Shown: piece after piece, positions 24,783 through 33,076 of the stretch
How positions within the stretch are numbered: position 1 is the stretch's first letter
Layout: the number at the start of each line of letters is the position of its first letter
Origin: JBBIQS01 sp037442205
Lineage (GTDB): Bacteria; Myxococcota; Myxococcia; Myxococcales; UBA5297
Assembly (NCBI GenBank): GCA_037442205.1
Contig: JBBIQS010000047.1
Location: 1 to 64,000, forward strand
Length of the DNA: 64,000 nucleotides
Direction: 5' to 3'
Made by a program: the position numbers and the translations under genes
Notes under the pieces: model-generated
Told to the model about the DNA's origin: nothing
The model's input: the letters and a program-made list of their open reading frames with translations, nothing else
Database searches by the model: none

Positions 24783-26788
24783 GCGGTCCCTCTCCCCAGC
24801 CCCTCTCGCGCGCGGGGCGACTGTTTCCGGCCCTGTTGCTGGTGGCGGTCTCGCTCTGTGGCGCTGCGGTTTCGCTCGGGCTGTTTGAGCCGCCGCGAGC
24901 GAAGGGGCCTCCGCGGGTCGTCGACATCGAGGCCTACCAGTTCGGCTTCTCGCCGGACCGCATTGTGGTTACCGAAGGGGAGGAGGTGGTGTTCCGCGCC
25001 ACTTCCATCGACGTGACGCACGGCTTCTACGTCGACGGCACCGACATCAAAGAGACGCTGGAACCCTTCCTGACCAAGACCATGGGGCCCGTGGTCTTCG
25101 ACAAGCCCGGCAAACTCAAGATCCGCTGCGCGCATTTCTGCGGCCCCCTGCACCCATTCATGATCGCGGACCTGATCGTCGAATCCAGGGCCGTCCCGTT
25201 CTTCCCGCTGATGGTGGGCTTCGCGCTCCTCACCGCGCTGGCCATGCTCGGCTACCTGTGGAAGGTCGCGCCGTCCGACTCGCTGCTCGGCGTCTCCCTG
25301 GAATCGTCCCTCGACCTGTTCAAGGTCCGTCTCGTCGGCCCCCTGATCCAGCGATTCCTCTCCTGGGAGCTTTCGCGCTACGTGCTGACGGTCCCCAACT
25401 TCTGGCTGATGGTGCTGATCTGCACCGCGGCGGCCGTGGGCAACCCCATGGGCGCGCTCAATTTCTCGGTGGCCATCGTCTGGATCCTCTGGTTCTGCCT
25501 GGTCGAGGTCTTCATCCTCTTCGGCGGAAGGCTCTGGTGCATGGTCTGCCCCATGCCGCTGTTGGGCGAGTGGGTGGCGCGCCGCAGGATCGGGCGAAAC
25601 CCGATTCTGCCAGCGCGCCTCTTCTCCCTGAACCGGAAGTGGCCCGCCTGGATGGAGCACTCGTGGGTGGCCTCGGTCGGCTTCCTGGGAATGTCGCTGC
25701 CGATCGTGTGGCTGATCACCAGGCCCGCGGCCTCGGGCCTGATGTTCATCGTGCTCGGGCTGATCGCGGCCGCCGTCTCCCTCGTGTACGACGGCGCCCA
25801 CCGGCGGTTCTGCGACCACCTGTGCCCCGCCTTCTACATCGGCTATCACGCCTCCACCTCGGCGATGGCGGTGGAGCCGCGCGACGAGGAGCTGTGCCGC
25901 AAGCACCAGTGCAAGGAGTGCATGGTGGGCAATTCCCGCGGCTGGGGCTGCCCGTGGAAGCTCTACCCTGGAGGAAAGGGGCGCACCGGGGCTGCCTCGA
26001 GCATCCACTGCAATCTGTGCAGCGAATGCGTCAAGAGCTGCTCGCTCGGGAACATGACCCTCAAGCTGCGCATGCCGGGTCGCGAGGTGGTCGACAAGAT
26101 GCGCGCCCGGCCGGACGAGGCCTGGCACGGCTTCATCCGGATGTCGCTCGCGGTGTTCTACGAGTTCGTGTTCTTCGGGTCCCATTTCTGGATGAAGGAC
26201 TGGGGGAACATGAGCACCTTCCACGGCGCGAACATCGCGACGCTCGGTGTGTTGGCTCCCGACTCCGGCGGGTTCGTCAACTGGCTCAAGTGGTGCGTGC
26301 TGGTGGCCTCCATCTCGCTGGTGATCCTCCCGGCCATCTTCTTCGGCTTCTCGGCGCTCGCGCGCTGGGCGAGCGGCAAGCCTGGGGAGGTACCGGCCAA
26401 GAAGCTATTCCTCACGCTGTCCTACGCGCTCTCGCCCTATGGGCAGCTGCTCTGGGTCTCCTTCGGCCTCACGCTGCTCTTCGTGAACTGGGCCTATCCG
26501 CTGAAGGCCTTTGCCAGCGATCCGCTGGGATGGGGCTGGAACTGGATGGGGATCAAGGCCCTCGCGGCGAGCGCCCACGAGCTCTATTCGCCCCTGGGAG
26601 CGCAATACCTGCCGCTCGTCCAGTTTATCTTCTCCCAGGTGGCGCTGGCGCTGGCGCTGCAGGTGACCTTCATCCTGGCGTTCAAGCTGCTGGGACGCGA
26701 TCGCACTGCCGCCCTGCGGGCCACTGCGGTCATGGCCGTCTTCTATTTCGCCTCGACCGCGGCGTTCATGGGGGTCTTCCTCGCATGA
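24779..26788 (+). CDS. CuA domain fused to NapH/NosR-like membrane polyferredoxin
   Basis: A 669-residue protein starting at GTG 24779 (GTGA overlap with the previous stop). After one membrane helix, a cupredoxin carries a complete CuA site: His 81 (DVTHGFYVDG), C117, C121, H125 and M128 (CAHFCGPLHPFM). The rest has about eight more membrane helices with cytoplasmic Cys motifs: CMVCP (C254, C257), CDHLCP (345, 349), CRKHQCKEC with GWGCPW (373-391), and HCNLCSEC...SC (411-421), suggesting at least two [4Fe-4S] clusters. Polyferredoxins of this type pass quinol or ferredoxin electrons across the membrane. Fusion to a CuA site on the outside would make a direct exit to periplasmic carriers. Confidence 0.82.
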   Translation: MSGPSPQPLSRAGRLFPALLLVAVSLCGAAVSLGLFEPPRAKGPPRVVDIEAYQFGFSPDRIVVTEGEEVVFRATSIDVTHGFYVDGTDIKETLEPFLTKTMGPVVFDKPGKLKIRCAHFCGPLHPFMIADLIVESRAVPFFPLMVGFALLTALAMLGYLWKVAPSDSLLGVSLESSLDLFKVRLVGPLIQRFLSWELSRYVLTVPNFWLMVLICTAAAVGNPMGALNFSVAIVWILWFCLVEVFILFGGRLWCMVCPMPLLGEWVARRRIGRNPILPARLFSLNRKWPAWMEHSWVASVGFLGMSLPIVWLITRPAASGLMFIVLGLIAAAVSLVYDGAHRRFCDHLCPAFYIGYHASTSAMAVEPRDEELCRKHQCKECMVGNSRGWGCPWKLYPGGKGRTGAASSIHCNLCSECVKSCSLGNMTLKLRMPGREVVDKMRARPDEAWHGFIRMSLAVFYEFVFFGSHFWMKDWGNMSTFHGANIATLGVLAPDSGGFVNWLKWCVLVASISLVILPAIFFGFSALARWASGKPGEVPAKKLFLTLSYALSPYGQLLWVSFGLTLLFVNWAYPLKAFASDPLGWGWNWMGIKALAASAHELYSPLGAQYLPLVQFIFSQVALALALQVTFILAFKLLGRDRTAALRATAVMAVFYFASTAAFMGVFLA

Positions 26789-27297
26789 GCCCGCGCAGGA
26801 GCAAGCCCGAGTCGGAGCGGCTGCTGATCGCCATCGCGGTGGTCCCCTCGCTGTTCTTCCTGCTCTTCCCGCTGCTCAAGCCGCTTCCGGCCGCGACGGT
26901 CAGCGAAGGTCGCAACGTGCTGGTGCTGGCGAGCGCGGGCGAGCTCGGGGGATTCAAGCCCTCGGTGCTGAAGGTGGTGGCGGGAGAGCGCCTCAACGTC
27001 TCGTTCTGGGCGATGGACGTCGGGCACAGCTTCAATTTGCCGCAGCTGAACGTCGACCTGGCGCTCCCCCCCGGCGAGACCAGGGACCTGAGCTTCGAGA
27101 CCGGCTTCGAGGAGGACGCCGGCGAGTACCGCTACCTGGTCAACGGCAGGCGCTTCTCGTTCCCCAAGGCGCCGGGGAGCCCGAGCCTGAGAGCTCCGCT
27201 GGTCCTCGAGTTCAAGTGCAACCGCTACTGCAGCCCGGCGCACTGGGGAATGCGCGGCCAGCTCGTGATCGATCCCCCTGCTGCCTCTTCGCCTTAG
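26785..27297 (+). CDS. Membrane-anchored CuA protein
   Basis: A 170-residue protein whose ATG overlaps the previous stop (ATGA). An N-terminal helix (LLIAIAVVPSLFFLLFPLL) anchors a periplasmic cupredoxin with all CuA ligands: His 81 (DVGHSFNLPQL), C145, C149, H153 and M156 (CNRYCSPAHWGM). This is the third CuA or CuA-like domain in four genes. The length suits a minimal COX2-like domain. It is the last gene of the run that begins near 20.07 kb. A likely role is relaying electrons between the polyferredoxin and a soluble acceptor, inferred from position. Confidence 0.8.
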   Translation: MSPRRSKPESERLLIAIAVVPSLFFLLFPLLKPLPAATVSEGRNVLVLASAGELGGFKPSVLKVVAGERLNVSFWAMDVGHSFNLPQLNVDLALPPGETRDLSFETGFEEDAGEYRYLVNGRRFSFPKAPGSPSLRAPLVLEFKCNRYCSPAHWGMRGQLVIDPPAASSP

Positions 27298-27553
27298 AGG
27301 GCCTTGCAATGCTCGCCCCGGACCTGATGCCTCTGGTAGCCGAATGGTCGGCAGGCAACCTGCTCTCCCTGAAATCAGGAGCGCCGCCGCTCGACTGGCG
27401 AGGAAGGGGCCGCTGCCGGGGCTGGCTCGGGCCGTTCGCACAACGGCGCGGCCCAGGCCACCGTGCGGCCCTGGAGAGCGCGCCGAGGCCGATTCGGTGG
27501 CGGCCGTCGGGCGTACTACATTGAGCTCCGACAACGGCAGCGGAGGTCCTTCC

Positions 27554-29050
27554 ATGGCACGCGCGCGGATCGGGTGGTGCCAGTGGTCCGGCATGGCGCG
27601 TCGGTTGCTGTTGGCCTTCGCGGCCATCATCGCGATGTTCGGCTTCGCCTCCTGGGTGACGTGGTCGGGGTTCGGGGAGGCCTATTCAGGCCTGCGCGCG
27701 ATCCCGGAGCACGAAGAGGGCGTGCGGCTGGCGCTGGAGTTGGCCAGCGCGGTGCGCGACCAATACGCTCACCAGGCGCACACCATCATCATTGGCGACC
27801 GCAGCCATCTCGGGTTCTACGACAAGGCCCAGAAGCGGGTCCTCGACCTCGCACGGCGTCTGCGTGCCCGTGCCGACGATGAAGAAGAGACGACCCGCAT
27901 CAAGGCCATCGAGCAGGCCAGCGGCGAGCTCGACCAGATCTTTCGAGAGCGCATCGTCCCGGCAGTGTTGTCCGGCGAGACCGAGGACGTGCACATGCAG
28001 CACGAAGAAGGGCTGGATATCGTTGGCCGAATCCAGGACGAAGTCGATGGCCTGGTGCAGCACTATGAGGACAACATCGCCTCACTTCAGGCCAAGGCGC
28101 GGACAATCGAGAGCTCGACGCGGCAGCTGACGGTCAGCGCCTTCCTGCTCGCCCTGCTGTTGGCGACCGCGATCGGCTTGTACATCTCGCGCATGGTGGC
28201 CGTCCCGGTGGCCCGCCTCCGAGAAGGCGCCGCGAGGGTCTCCCAAGGCGAGCTCAACGCTGCGATCTCCATCGATGGCCCGGACGAGTTCGGCGACCTG
28301 GCACGGCAGTTCAACGCCATGACCGCCTCCTTGCGCGACCACCAGCAGATGCTCCTCCAGAGCGAGCGCCTGGCCGGGATCGGCAAGCTGGCCGCGGGAG
28401 TGGCCCACGAGATCAACAATCCCCTGGGGGTCATCCTCGGCTACGCCCGATTGCTCCGGCAGAAGGTTGAGCCATCCATGAACGAGGACCTCAAGGTCAT
28501 CGAGGACGAAGTGCTGCGCTGCCGCGAAATAGTCGAGGGGTTGCTGGATCTCTCGCGGCCCCTCAAGGTGCCCGATGAGCCCATCGACCTGCGGGAAGTG
28601 TGCGACGACATCGCCGAGAGGTTGCACAGCACCACGCCCAAGGGCATCGCCATCGACGTTCGAGGAGGTGGCGCTGCGCCCGCCCATCCCCAGAAGCTTC
28701 GCCAGGTCGTCCTCAATCTCGTCAAGAACGCTTTGGAGGCATGCGGCGAAGCCGGGAAGGTCGAGGTAGAGATCGAAGAAGAGCCCTCCGCAGCAATCAT
28801 CCGTGTTTCCGATACCGGCCCCGGCCTTTCGGAGGAAGCCCGGTCGCGGCTCTTCGAGCCCTTCTTCACGACGAAGGGCGCCGGGACTGGGCTCGGCCTG
28901 GCGGTTTCCCAAGCCATCGTCCGCGCGCATGACGGTCTCATCGAGGCGGGGACTGGCGCCTGCGGCGGCGCGGTCTTCACGGTGCGTTTGCCGCGCGGCA
29001 GATGGGCTCAGAGCCCGGGCGCGCCGGGCGGGCCTCCCGCCGAGAGATGA
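27554..29050 (+). CDS. Sensor histidine kinase (NtrB-type partner)
   Basis: A 498-residue kinase. Two membrane helices (about residues 15-37 and 198-220) enclose a helical periplasmic sensor of about 160 residues with several His and Met (YAHQAHTIII; EDVHMQHEE) that might sense metal. A HAMP domain follows, then the HisKA box GVAHEINNPLG with the phospho-His, and an HATPase with N box (LNLVKNALEA) and G boxes (DTGPGLSEE, GTGLGLA). GGAGG lies seven bases before ATG 27554. The stop overlaps the next start, so kinase and regulator are coupled. The 256-base gap upstream holds no gene. Confidence 0.9.
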   Translation: MARARIGWCQWSGMARRLLLAFAAIIAMFGFASWVTWSGFGEAYSGLRAIPEHEEGVRLALELASAVRDQYAHQAHTIIIGDRSHLGFYDKAQKRVLDLARRLRARADDEEETTRIKAIEQASGELDQIFRERIVPAVLSGETEDVHMQHEEGLDIVGRIQDEVDGLVQHYEDNIASLQAKARTIESSTRQLTVSAFLLALLLATAIGLYISRMVAVPVARLREGAARVSQGELNAAISIDGPDEFGDLARQFNAMTASLRDHQQMLLQSERLAGIGKLAAGVAHEINNPLGVILGYARLLRQKVEPSMNEDLKVIEDEVLRCREIVEGLLDLSRPLKVPDEPIDLREVCDDIAERLHSTTPKGIAIDVRGGGAAPAHPQKLRQVVLNLVKNALEACGEAGKVEVEIEEEPSAAIIRVSDTGPGLSEEARSRLFEPFFTTKGAGTGLGLAVSQAIVRAHDGLIEAGTGACGGAVFTVRLPRGRWAQSPGAPGGPPAER

Positions 29051-30495
29051 GCGAACGAGAGATGGAGCGGCCCATGCCTAGCGCTCGAGTTCTGGTCGTC
29101 GATGACAAGGAGAACATGCTCAAGCTCTTCGCCAAGATTCTCGGCGACGGCTACCGGCTGAGTACCGCCGGGGATGGAGCGACTGCCCTGCGGATTCTGG
29201 CGGCTGAGAGCTTCGACGTGGTGGTGACCGACCTGCGGATGCCCGGAGCCGACGGTCTCGAGATCCTCAAGGCGGTGAAGCAGCGCTCTCCGGAGACCGA
29301 GGTGGTCCTGATGACCGCCCACGCGAGCGTCCAGAACGCGGTCGAAGCCATTCGCCATGGCGCCTACGACTATCTTCAAAAGCCGTTCGACCCCGAGACC
29401 GCTGGGCTGGTGGTGGCGCGCGCCCTCGAGAGGAAGCGGCTCAGGGAGCAGGCCGCAGATCTCCGACGCGAGATCCAGGGCATCTACGGCTTCGAGAACA
29501 TCGTCGGCAAGAGCCCCAAGATGCGCGAGGTGTTCTCGCAGTTGGAGCAGGCGTCGGGGCTCGACATCACGGTGATGGTCTTCGGGGAGACTGGCACCGG
29601 CAAGGAGCTGGTGGCGCGGGCGATCCACTACGCGAGCACCAGAAGAGAGGGCCGGTTCGTCCCGGTCAACTGCGGGGCGCTTCCTTCCGAGCTGGTGGAG
29701 AGCGAGCTGTTTGGCCACGCCCGCGGGGCATTCACCGGCGCGGCGAGCACCAAGCCGGGCCTCTTTGAGGAGGCGCAGGGCGGCACGCTCTTCCTGGACG
29801 AGGTCGGCGAGCTTCCTCTCCCGGTGCAGGTGAAGCTCAATCGCGTCCTCCAGGAGCGAGAGATTCGCCGGGTGGGAGAGAACACGCCGATCAAGGTGAA
29901 CGTGCGGGTCATCGCCGCCACTCACCGGGATCTGAAAGCCGAGGTCCAAGGCGGCCGGTTCCGCGAGGACCTGTTCTACCGCCTGCACGTCTTCCCGGTA
30001 CACCTGCCGGCGCTGCGCGAGCGGCTCGAGGACGTCGCTGCGCTGGCGGCTCACTTCCTAGACAAGCACGCCAAGGCCTATAAGCGGGCCGTCGAGGGGT
30101 TTGAGCCCGAGTCGCTCCGCTGCCTGATGAGCTACCCCTGGCCCGGGAACGTCCGCGAATTGGAGAACACCATCGAGCGAGCGGTCGCGGTGGCCCAGGG
30201 CAAGCAAGTCACCCCCAGGGACCTTCCGGCGGAGATTCGCGAGCAACCCCAGGGGCTGCTCCCGGCGGAGGAGCTTGCCAGGATGACCTACCGCCAAGCC
30301 ATCGATCTGGCGCGCGAGAGCACCTCCCGCACCTATCTCGCCGCGCTGCTGCGCCAGACCGGCGGAAATGTGACCCGGGCCGCGGAGCGGGCCGGCATGG
30401 AGCGGGAGAGCCTGCATCGGCTTCTCAAGCGCTACGGGCTTCGTTCGGACGACTTCAAGGTTACGGACCGAGCTGCGACCGGCACTGGAGTGTAG
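29047..30495 (+). CDS. NtrC-type sigma-54-dependent response regulator
   Basis: A 482-residue regulator. The receiver domain has the phospho-Asp in VVVTDLRMPG and the Lys in LQKPFD. The AAA+ domain has Walker A GETGTGKE, the sigma-54 contact loop GAFTGA, and Walker B GGTLFLDEVGE. A C-terminal Fis-type helix-turn-helix follows (GNVTRAAERAGMERESLHRLL). ATG 29047 overlaps the kinase stop; ATG 29074 is an alternative. It can drive only sigma-54 promoters, and two predicted ones lie at 17197 and 19558 in the same cluster, which makes it their likely activator. Confidence 0.92.
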   Translation: MSEREMERPMPSARVLVVDDKENMLKLFAKILGDGYRLSTAGDGATALRILAAESFDVVVTDLRMPGADGLEILKAVKQRSPETEVVLMTAHASVQNAVEAIRHGAYDYLQKPFDPETAGLVVARALERKRLREQAADLRREIQGIYGFENIVGKSPKMREVFSQLEQASGLDITVMVFGETGTGKELVARAIHYASTRREGRFVPVNCGALPSELVESELFGHARGAFTGAASTKPGLFEEAQGGTLFLDEVGELPLPVQVKLNRVLQEREIRRVGENTPIKVNVRVIAATHRDLKAEVQGGRFREDLFYRLHVFPVHLPALRERLEDVAALAAHFLDKHAKAYKRAVEGFEPESLRCLMSYPWPGNVRELENTIERAVAVAQGKQVTPRDLPAEIREQPQGLLPAEELARMTYRQAIDLARESTSRTYLAALLRQTGGNVTRAAERAGMERESLHRLLKRYGLRSDDFKVTDRAATGTGV

Positions 30496-30680
30496 GAGGC
30501 AGGGGCGCCAAGGCTCCCGGGACCATTGACGCAACTCTGGTTGGCAGGGCGGCCGGCCGGGCCCCGGAGTGGTTTGACCAGACCGGGTGTTCAATGTTCC
30601 AATTTGATGTCTGCTGTCTGGTTGCCCGTTGCAAGGCCGACCAAGGGATTGGCTGCTTGCTAGCGAGACTGCGAAAGAAG

Positions 30681-31055
30681 ATGGCGCCGCAGGCCATCGT
30701 CCTCGGGGCGATGGTGGCGGCGGCGTTTGCGCCGTCGGCGCTGGCCTACTACCGCTGCCAGGTGATGGCCACCACGCTGTCCAAGCCCTGCTGCAAGCAC
30801 GCGGAGCACTCAGGCGGCGACGAAGCGCAGCTCAAGGCCGAGCCCTGTTGCACCAAGGTCACCGTGGCCCTTGAGCGCGCGTCGTCTGAGCTGAATCCGA
30901 GGGCCGACGAGCCGGGCGCGCCTTCGCTGATCGCCGTCGCCGATGCCTCGGCGTTGCTCGTCGCGCCGGCGGCCCCGGCTTCCACGCTCTGGACGCGGGC
31001 CCACTTCGACTCCGGGCCGCCCATCCCAGTGCGCGTCTGTTCTCTCCTCATTTGA
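30681..31055 (+). CDS. Small exported Cys-rich protein, probable metal binder
   Basis: A 124-residue protein. The signal peptide MAPQAIVLGAMVAAAFAPSALA is followed by YRCQVM, KPCCKH and EPCCTK, five Cys with nearby His and Met, then a low-complexity Ala/Pro region. The YRC-CC-CC pattern recalls uncharacterised proteins found near metal-efflux genes. ATG 30681 (with AAAGAAG upstream) is preferred over an earlier ATG at 30594 because the signal peptide begins here. It is the first gene of the second efflux set. Function is inferred from composition and neighbours. Confidence 0.6.
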   Translation: MAPQAIVLGAMVAAAFAPSALAYYRCQVMATTLSKPCCKHAEHSGGDEAQLKAEPCCTKVTVALERASSELNPRADEPGAPSLIAVADASALLVAPAAPASTLWTRAHFDSGPPIPVRVCSLLI

Positions 31056-31250
31056 GCTGCAATCGGTCGCCGGCTTGAGCCACGCGTGAGCGCTTGTGCG
31101 CTTCGCTGAGGCCAAGCTTGCGGCTGCCGGGAAGAGCTCCGGACCGCGCGTCCGGCCCGCTCCCCTCATTTTCGCTTTCGGGCCGGAGGCTCCGCCGCGC
31201 GGGCAGCCGGTTGTACCGATGCGCGGCGAAGCCTCTCACCTGGAGCTCTG

Positions 31251-31616
31251 ATGAAGACCGTTTGGACCATTGCAGCGATCGCTGGACTACTGGTTGCCGC
31301 ACCCTCTTTCGCCGAAAAGGCGCCCGCGAAGGCGGCGGCGAAGCCCAATGCCGGGCAGCGCCTGGAGATCTCGGTCACTTCGGACGGGTTCGTGGCCGCC
31401 GACAACAAGGTCAAAGTCGGCAAGCCGGTGACCCTGGTGGTCACGCGCAAGGTCGAGCGGACCTGCGCCACCGAGATCGTCATCAAGGAGTACGCGATCA
31501 ACAAGCCGCTGCCCTTGAACGAGGCGGTCGAGGTGACCTTCACCCCGAAGAAGGCCGGGAAGATCCGCTATGCCTGCGGCATGGACATGATCGCCGGCGA
31601 GCTGGTGGCGGAGTAG
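31251..31616 (+). CDS. Small periplasmic cupredoxin-like copper protein
   Basis: A 121-residue protein with a signal peptide ending APSFA. The mature domain reads as a cupredoxin_1 / EfeO-type cupredoxin: ISVTSDGFVAADNKVKVGKP, RTCATEIVI, and IRYACGMDMIAGELVAE at the end. The two Cys and the Met in CGMDM could bind copper. It lies 12 bases before the TolC gene and 195 bases after the Cys-rich gene, so it probably starts the efflux operon. It may deliver metal to the adaptor as CusF does, but it is not a CusF homologue. Confidence 0.75.
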   Translation: MKTVWTIAAIAGLLVAAPSFAEKAPAKAAAKPNAGQRLEISVTSDGFVAADNKVKVGKPVTLVVTRKVERTCATEIVIKEYAINKPLPLNEAVEVTFTPKKAGKIRYACGMDMIAGELVAE

Positions 31617-31628
31617 CGGGAGGCAGAC

Positions 31629-33068
31629 ATGCGACGCGTCGAAGCTGCGTTCAAAGACACCTTGTCGAAGCGCTGGCTCGGCGCGGCGCTGGTCCTTTCC
31701 CTCCCGATCGCCGCCACGGGGGCGGCTCCGGAGAAGGCCCCGGAGCTGCCCACCGATCCCGTGCTGGCATCGCTCATCGAGCAGAGCCTCGCGGCTCGCC
31801 CGGAGCTGGCGCAGGCGCATGCGTTGGCCAAGGCCGAGCGCGAGCGCATCCCGCAGGCGGGCGCGCTGCCCGACCCGATGCTCCAGCTCGGCGTGCAGAA
31901 CGACTCGTTCACCACCTGGAACGTCGGCAAGATGGAGACCAGCTGGTACTCGATCATGGCCTCGCAGACCTTCCCGTGGCCCGGGAAGCGGCGGCTGCGC
32001 AGCGAGATCGTCGAAATCGGCGCGCGGCAGGCGGACCAGTCTGTCGCCCGGCTGCGCCTTTCCACCGAAGCGGACGTCCGCAGGTCCTACTTGAACCTGA
32101 CCCTGGCGCGCGACCGGCTGGCGCTGCTCGATCGCCTGGACGCGCTCTGGCAGAAGTCGGCTGCCGTCGCTCGCTCGCGATATGAGACCGGGCAGGGCGC
32201 TCAGTCAGACGTGCTGCGGGCCCAGCTCGAGCTCAACCGGATTCGCCAGCGCCGCTTCTCGATGCGCGCCGATGCTGACTCCGAGGTGCAAACGCTCAAT
32301 CGCCTGCGGGGACATACCCTCGACGAGGCCATCGAATCCATCCACCTCGTCGACTTGCCGATGCCAACGCTTCGAGAAGTGGCGGAGCTCGCCCAGGACG
32401 CCATCGATCGCAGTCCCGAGCTGGCCTCGGCGCGGCTGGGCACCGAGCAATCGGAGAAATCCGTCGCGCTGGCGCGGAAGAGCCCGTGGCCGGACCTGGC
32501 GGTGAGCCTCGGCGTGATGCCTCGGGGCGGCGAGTTCGCGCCGATGTGGCTGGCGAACGTGGGAATCCCGCTGCCGATCTACTCGGGATCCAAGCAAGAG
32601 CGCGCGGTCGCCGAGAACGAAGCGCGGGCTCTGGGCAACAAGAAGGACGTCGAGGCGCTCGAGCAGGTGCTTCGCCTGCGCGCACAGCAGCGGCGCACCG
32701 CATTGGCCGCCGCACTGGAGACCGTCCACCTCTACCGCGATGGCCTGCTCGTCCAATCGGAGGCCACTGCCAACAGCACCCTCGCGCAGTACGAGGTCGG
32801 CAAGGTCACCTTCGCCTCGGTGCTGGAGGCCAACATCGGCCTGGTCTCGGACCAGGACGGCTATTTGCAGGCGCTCGCACAGGCCCATCGCCTCGAGATC
32901 GAGCGCGCAGAGGTCAGCCTCAATCCGCCCGCTGGCGCCAGCGCGGGGATGGGCGGCGGGAGCGCCGCCGTTCCGGGAGCCGGGGCCATGGGCGGGGGCG
33001 CTTCGCCTTCAGCGAGCCCTGGGGCTGCACCCTCGGCAGCTGGCAGCTCAGCAACTTCGGGCATGTGA
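31629..33068 (+). CDS. TolC-family outer-membrane efflux channel, CusC-like
   Basis: A 479-residue outer-membrane factor. After an N-terminal signal comes the repeated helical-hairpin pattern of TolC proteins: ARPELAQAHALAKAERERIPQ, ETGQGAQSDVLRAQLELNR, then in the second half RSPELASARLGTEQSEKSVALARK, FAPMWLANVGIPLPIY and YEVGKVTFASVLEANIGL. A Gly/Ala/Met-rich tail of about 40 residues closes the protein. It supplies the outer-membrane exit for the adaptor and pump that follow, and may also serve the set at 11441, which lacks its own. Confidence 0.85.
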   Translation: MRRVEAAFKDTLSKRWLGAALVLSLPIAATGAAPEKAPELPTDPVLASLIEQSLAARPELAQAHALAKAERERIPQAGALPDPMLQLGVQNDSFTTWNVGKMETSWYSIMASQTFPWPGKRRLRSEIVEIGARQADQSVARLRLSTEADVRRSYLNLTLARDRLALLDRLDALWQKSAAVARSRYETGQGAQSDVLRAQLELNRIRQRRFSMRADADSEVQTLNRLRGHTLDEAIESIHLVDLPMPTLREVAELAQDAIDRSPELASARLGTEQSEKSVALARKSPWPDLAVSLGVMPRGGEFAPMWLANVGIPLPIYSGSKQERAVAENEARALGNKKDVEALEQVLRLRAQQRRTALAAALETVHLYRDGLLVQSEATANSTLAQYEVGKVTFASVLEANIGLVSDQDGYLQALAQAHRLEIERAEVSLNPPAGASAGMGGGSAAVPGAGAMGGGASPSASPGAAPSAAGSSATSGM

Positions 33069-33076
33069 GAACTCCT

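Noticed and set aside
22940..26224. Open frame of 1094 codons on the minus strand across the cupredoxin/polyferredoxin genes
   Set aside because: It is opposite to several well-supported genes, is rich in Arg, Gly, His and Gln with no domain, and follows from the strong third-position G/C bias. The same holds for the minus-strand frames at 12622-15777, 34516-37599 and 39897-42092.
17309..30495. Nitrous oxide reductase locus
   Set aside because: The CuA sites and NosR-like polyferredoxin suggested nos genes, but no NosZ, NosD, NosF, NosY or NosL could be recognised.
30620..30632. Possible third sigma-54 promoter upstream of the Cys-rich gene at 30681
   Set aside because: GG (30620-30621) and GC (30631-30632) are 11 bases apart instead of 12. 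The spacing is strict for sigma-54, so I do not call it.
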